From Bog-756 sp963753905 (GTDB lineage Bacteria; Actinomycetota; Acidimicrobiia; Acidimicrobiales; RAAP-2), in assembly GCA_963753905.1 (NCBI GenBank), contig CAVWDZ010000001.1:2294001-2358000 (forward strand): a stretch of 64,000 nucleotides of DNA, given 5' to 3'. Of the stretch, positions 61,720-64,000 are shown in pieces. The position numbers and the translations under genes are program-made. The number at the start of each line of letters is the position of its first letter. Position 1 is the first letter of the stretch. The notes beneath the pieces were generated by a model. That model saw only the letters and a list, made by a program, of their open reading frames with translations. It was not told where the DNA came from and did not search any database.

Positions 61720-64000
61720 CGTCGTCATCCCTCCCGACCAGGAGGCACGTAACCGGATCGCCGAAGATCTCGAGACCACGCTGTTCGTCGAGGCCGGAGC
61801 GGGGACGGGCAAGACCACGGCGCTGGTCGATCGCGTCCTCGCCCTGGTGATCAGGGGGCAGGCGGAGCTCGAGGCGATCGCCGCCATCACCTTCACCGAC
61901 AAGGCGGCCGCCGAGCTGCGCGCCCGGCTCCGACGTCAACTCGAAGAGCGACTCATCGCCAACCCCGACGAGGACACAGGGGTCCGCTGCGCGGCAGCCC
62001 TCGGCCAGCTCGACGGAGCGGCGATCGGCACCCTGCACTCCTTCGCCCAGCGCCTGCTCTCGGAGCATCCGGTCGAGGCGGGACTCCCGCCCCGGGTCGA
62101 GGTGCTCGACGAGGTGAGCTCGGCTGTGGCCTTCGAGCGGCGCTGGCGGAGCTTCCGAGACGAATTGCTGGCCGATCCGGCCCTCGAGCGCTCCATCCTG
62201 CTCCTCGTCGCCTCGGGCGTCCGGATGACCGCCTTGCCCGCGCTGGCTGTCGCCTTCAACGACAACTGGGACATGGTCGAGGAACGGGTTGCCGACAACG
62301 AGACGGAACCCCCGACGGTGCGCGCCCTGGCAGAACCGGTCTTGGATGCCATCGTCGAGATCTGCATGGAGCCATGCCGGGACCCGGAGGACAAGCTACG
62401 CGTCCGACTCGACGAGATCGCGGCTTGGGTGGCCGGGGTCCGGGCCATCCACGACGAGCTCGAGTTGCTCGAAGCGTTGGCTGACGACAAGGCCCGACCC
62501 AGCTTCAAGGTCGGCGGGCTCGGCAAACGTGCCAACTTCGACACCGACATCAAATCCTTCCAGGCCGCCGTGCGCGCGGCCGGCGAACGGCTCGATGGCG
62601 TCTGCTCCGCGATCAAGAGTGCCTGTGTGGTCCGCCTGGCCGTTGCAATGCGCCGCTTCACCCTCGACTCCGCCGATGAGCGCCGGCGGGCCGGTCAACT
62701 CGAATTCCACGACCTGTTGGTGATGGCCCGAGCGCTGCTGCGCGACCCCGAGCACGGCGCAGCGGTGCGAGCCCGACTTCACGCCCGCTACCAGCACCTG
62801 CTTCTCGACGAGTTCCAGGACACCGATCCCATCCAGATCGAACTGGCCGTACGCATCGCGGCTGCCGACCCGACCAGCGACTCTGCCGGGCAGGCGCCCT
62901 GGGACGAGGTGAGGGTGACCCCTGGCCACCTGTTCCTGGTCGGTGATCCGAAACAGTCGATCTACCGCTTCAGGCGGGCCGACATCTCGACCTTCCTGGA
63001 CGCCGCTTCCCGCTTCGGCTCCGAGCACTCGGGCCGGGTCGAGCTCACGACCAACTTCCGCACCGTCACCCCTGTCATCGACTGGGTGAACCACACCTTC
63101 GACGCACTGATGGGGGAGCCCGACGACGTCGATGCCCCGGTACCCTCGCAGCCCAGCTACATCGCCTTGGATCCCGTCCGCTCGCCCCCGGCCGTCGGCC
63201 CCCCGGTGGCGGTCATCGGACGAACCGAACAGCCCCGAACCCGGTCGGCCAGCGATCTCCGGACGGCTGAGGCGGCTGACGTGGCTTCCGGCGTGGCCCG
63301 GGCGATCTGTGAGCAGTGGTCCGTCGCGGACGGTACCGGCGGCTGGCGGTCGGCCCGACTCGGGGACATCGCGGTCCTGCTACCGGCGCGCACGTCGTTG
63401 CCGTACCTCGAGGACGCCCTCGATGCCGCGGGCATCGCCTATCGGGCCGAGACGAGTTCCCTCGTCTATGTCAGCCGGACCATCCGGGACCTCCTCATGG
63501 TGCTGCGGGCCGTCGATGATCCCACCAACTACCTCCACGTCGTCTCCGCGTTGCGAACTCCGCTCCTGGCGTGTGGCGACGATGACCTGTTCCGCTTCAA
63601 GTCGGAACGCAAGGGCCGGTGGAGCTACCTGGCCGATCAGCCGGAGACGATGCCGGATGACGACCTGGTCCGACAGGGATTGCTCTTTCTGCGTTCGCTC
63701 TACGAGCAGCGTCACTGGCTCGCACCCTCGGAGCTCCTCGGCCGGATCGCCCGGGAGCGGCGGGTCATGGAGCTGGGGTTCGCCGAAGGTCGGCCGCGCG
63801 ACGTCTGGCGTCGGCTCCGCTTCGTCATCGACCAGGCGCGGGCCTGGAGCGATGCCACGGGCGGCAACCTGCGTCAGTACCTGGCCTGGGTGGCTCAACA
63901 GACAGCCGAAGGGGCACGAGTGGCCGAGTCCGTTCTGCCCGAGACCGACGACGACGCCATTCGCATCATGACCATCCACGGAGCCAAGGGTCTCGAGTTC
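61712..64000 (+). CDS. AddA/UvrD-like ATP-dependent helicase, 3' truncated by window
   Basis: At least 763 residues of a superfamily 1A helicase, open to the end of the window. Walker A is FVEAGAGTGKTTALVDRVL near residues 25-43. Motif Ia is AITFTDKAAAELRAR, motif II LLLDEFQDTDPIQIE, motif III FLVGDPKQSIYRFRRAD, motif IV ELTTNFRT, and the window ends within motif V, IRIMTIHGAKGLEF. Together with the upstream AddB-like nuclease it would form a two-subunit helicase-nuclease that processes double-strand breaks for recombination. The ATG overlaps the upstream frame by eight bases. A C-terminal nuclease domain, expected for AddA, lies beyond the window. Confidence 0.88.
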   Translation, partial: MPDVVIPPDQEARNRIAEDLETTLFVEAGAGTGKTTALVDRVLALVIRGQAELEAIAAITFTDKAAAELRARLRRQLEERLIANPDEDTGVRCAAALGQLDGAAIGTLHSFAQRLLSEHPVEAGLPPRVEVLDEVSSAVAFERRWRSFRDELLADPALERSILLLVASGVRMTALPALAVAFNDNWDMVEERVADNETEPPTVRALAEPVLDAIVEICMEPCRDPEDKLRVRLDEIAAWVAGVRAIHDELELLEALADDKARPSFKVGGLGKRANFDTDIKSFQAAVRAAGERLDGVCSAIKSACVVRLAVAMRRFTLDSADERRRAGQLEFHDLLVMARALLRDPEHGAAVRARLHARYQHLLLDEFQDTDPIQIELAVRIAAADPTSDSAGQAPWDEVRVTPGHLFLVGDPKQSIYRFRRADISTFLDAASRFGSEHSGRVELTTNFRTVTPVIDWVNHTFDALMGEPDDVDAPVPSQPSYIALDPVRSPPAVGPPVAVIGRTEQPRTRSASDLRTAEAADVASGVARAICEQWSVADGTGGWRSARLGDIAVLLPARTSLPYLEDALDAAGIAYRAETSSLVYVSRTIRDLLMVLRAVDDPTNYLHVVSALRTPLLACGDDDLFRFKSERKGRWSYLADQPETMPDDDLVRQGLLFLRSLYEQRHWLAPSELLGRIARERRVMELGFAEGRPRDVWRRLRFVIDQARAWSDATGGNLRQYLAWVAQQTAEGARVAESVLPETDDDAIRIMTIHGAKGLEF

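Overview
High-GC DNA with densely packed, often 4-nt-overlapping genes and many GTG starts. A mycofactocin locus, an AddAB-like repair pair and TetR/MarR/two-component regulators point to an Actinomycetota chromosome. Acidimicrobiia-like is possible, but no rRNA or other phylogenetic marker lies in the window. I saw no tRNA, rRNA or CRISPR array.

1-3262: two small SRPBCC proteins (the first cut by the window edge), then convergent genes for an SAH/MTA-deaminase-like amidohydrolase and ribose-5-phosphate isomerase B, and the TetR-type regulator MftR.

3344-16574: a mycofactocin (RiPP redox cofactor) operon reading rightwards. It carries mftA precursor, mftB, mftC, OYE/FadH-like oxidoreductase 1, mycofactocin-type SDR, OYE/FadH-like oxidoreductase 2, ETF alpha, a FixC/ETF-QO-like flavoprotein, a FixX ferredoxin, ETF beta, mftE, a second SDR and mftF. 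No mftD-type gene is present in it. The inserted flavoprotein and ferredoxin genes suggest a route from mycofactocin-linked dehydrogenases to the quinone pool.

16659-18547: two overlapping genes for membrane-anchored proteins that share an unrecognised outer domain with a C-X29-C spacing. In the second this domain is fused to a GH43-like glycosidase. Then come a VOC protein, a strong hairpin between convergent genes, a cold shock protein, a DUF998-like membrane protein and an MFS exporter.

21738-25309 (minus strand): a tightly coupled redox operon of Ser/Thr-rich membrane protein, ApbE flavin transferase, ferric-reductase-like cytochrome, NuoF-like flavo-iron-sulfur protein and 3Fe-4S ferredoxin. 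Opposite it is an OmpR-type response regulator/histidine kinase pair, and the shared promoter region holds an 11-bp-period direct repeat. Two cell-envelope glycosyltransferase genes follow.

31545-40218: mixed housekeeping and lipid genes (GNAT, acyl-CoA dehydrogenase, PIG-V-like mannosyltransferase, tyrosine phosphatase, MMPL transporter, aldehyde dehydrogenase).

40257-47461: a catabolic-looking locus. A TetR gene with a perfect palindrome in the divergent promoter faces an acyl-CoA-synthetase-like protein whose conserved A10 lysine is glutamine. A four-subunit 2-oxoacid:ferredoxin oxidoreductase, a TIM-barrel isomerase-like protein and a Gfo/Idh/MocA dehydrogenase follow.

47539-52661: MarR regulator co-transcribed with a heterodimeric ABC exporter, then a TMEM175-like channel.

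52711-57330: a disturbed, less GC-rich stretch with a frameshifted PIN/NYN-like gene, a sulfotransferase, a GT4 glycosyltransferase, decayed IS5 and ISAzo13 transposases and a DUF1003-like protein.

57651-64000: a methyltransferase, then an AddB-like nuclease gene (broken by a one-base frameshift) and an AddA/UvrD-like helicase gene running off the window.
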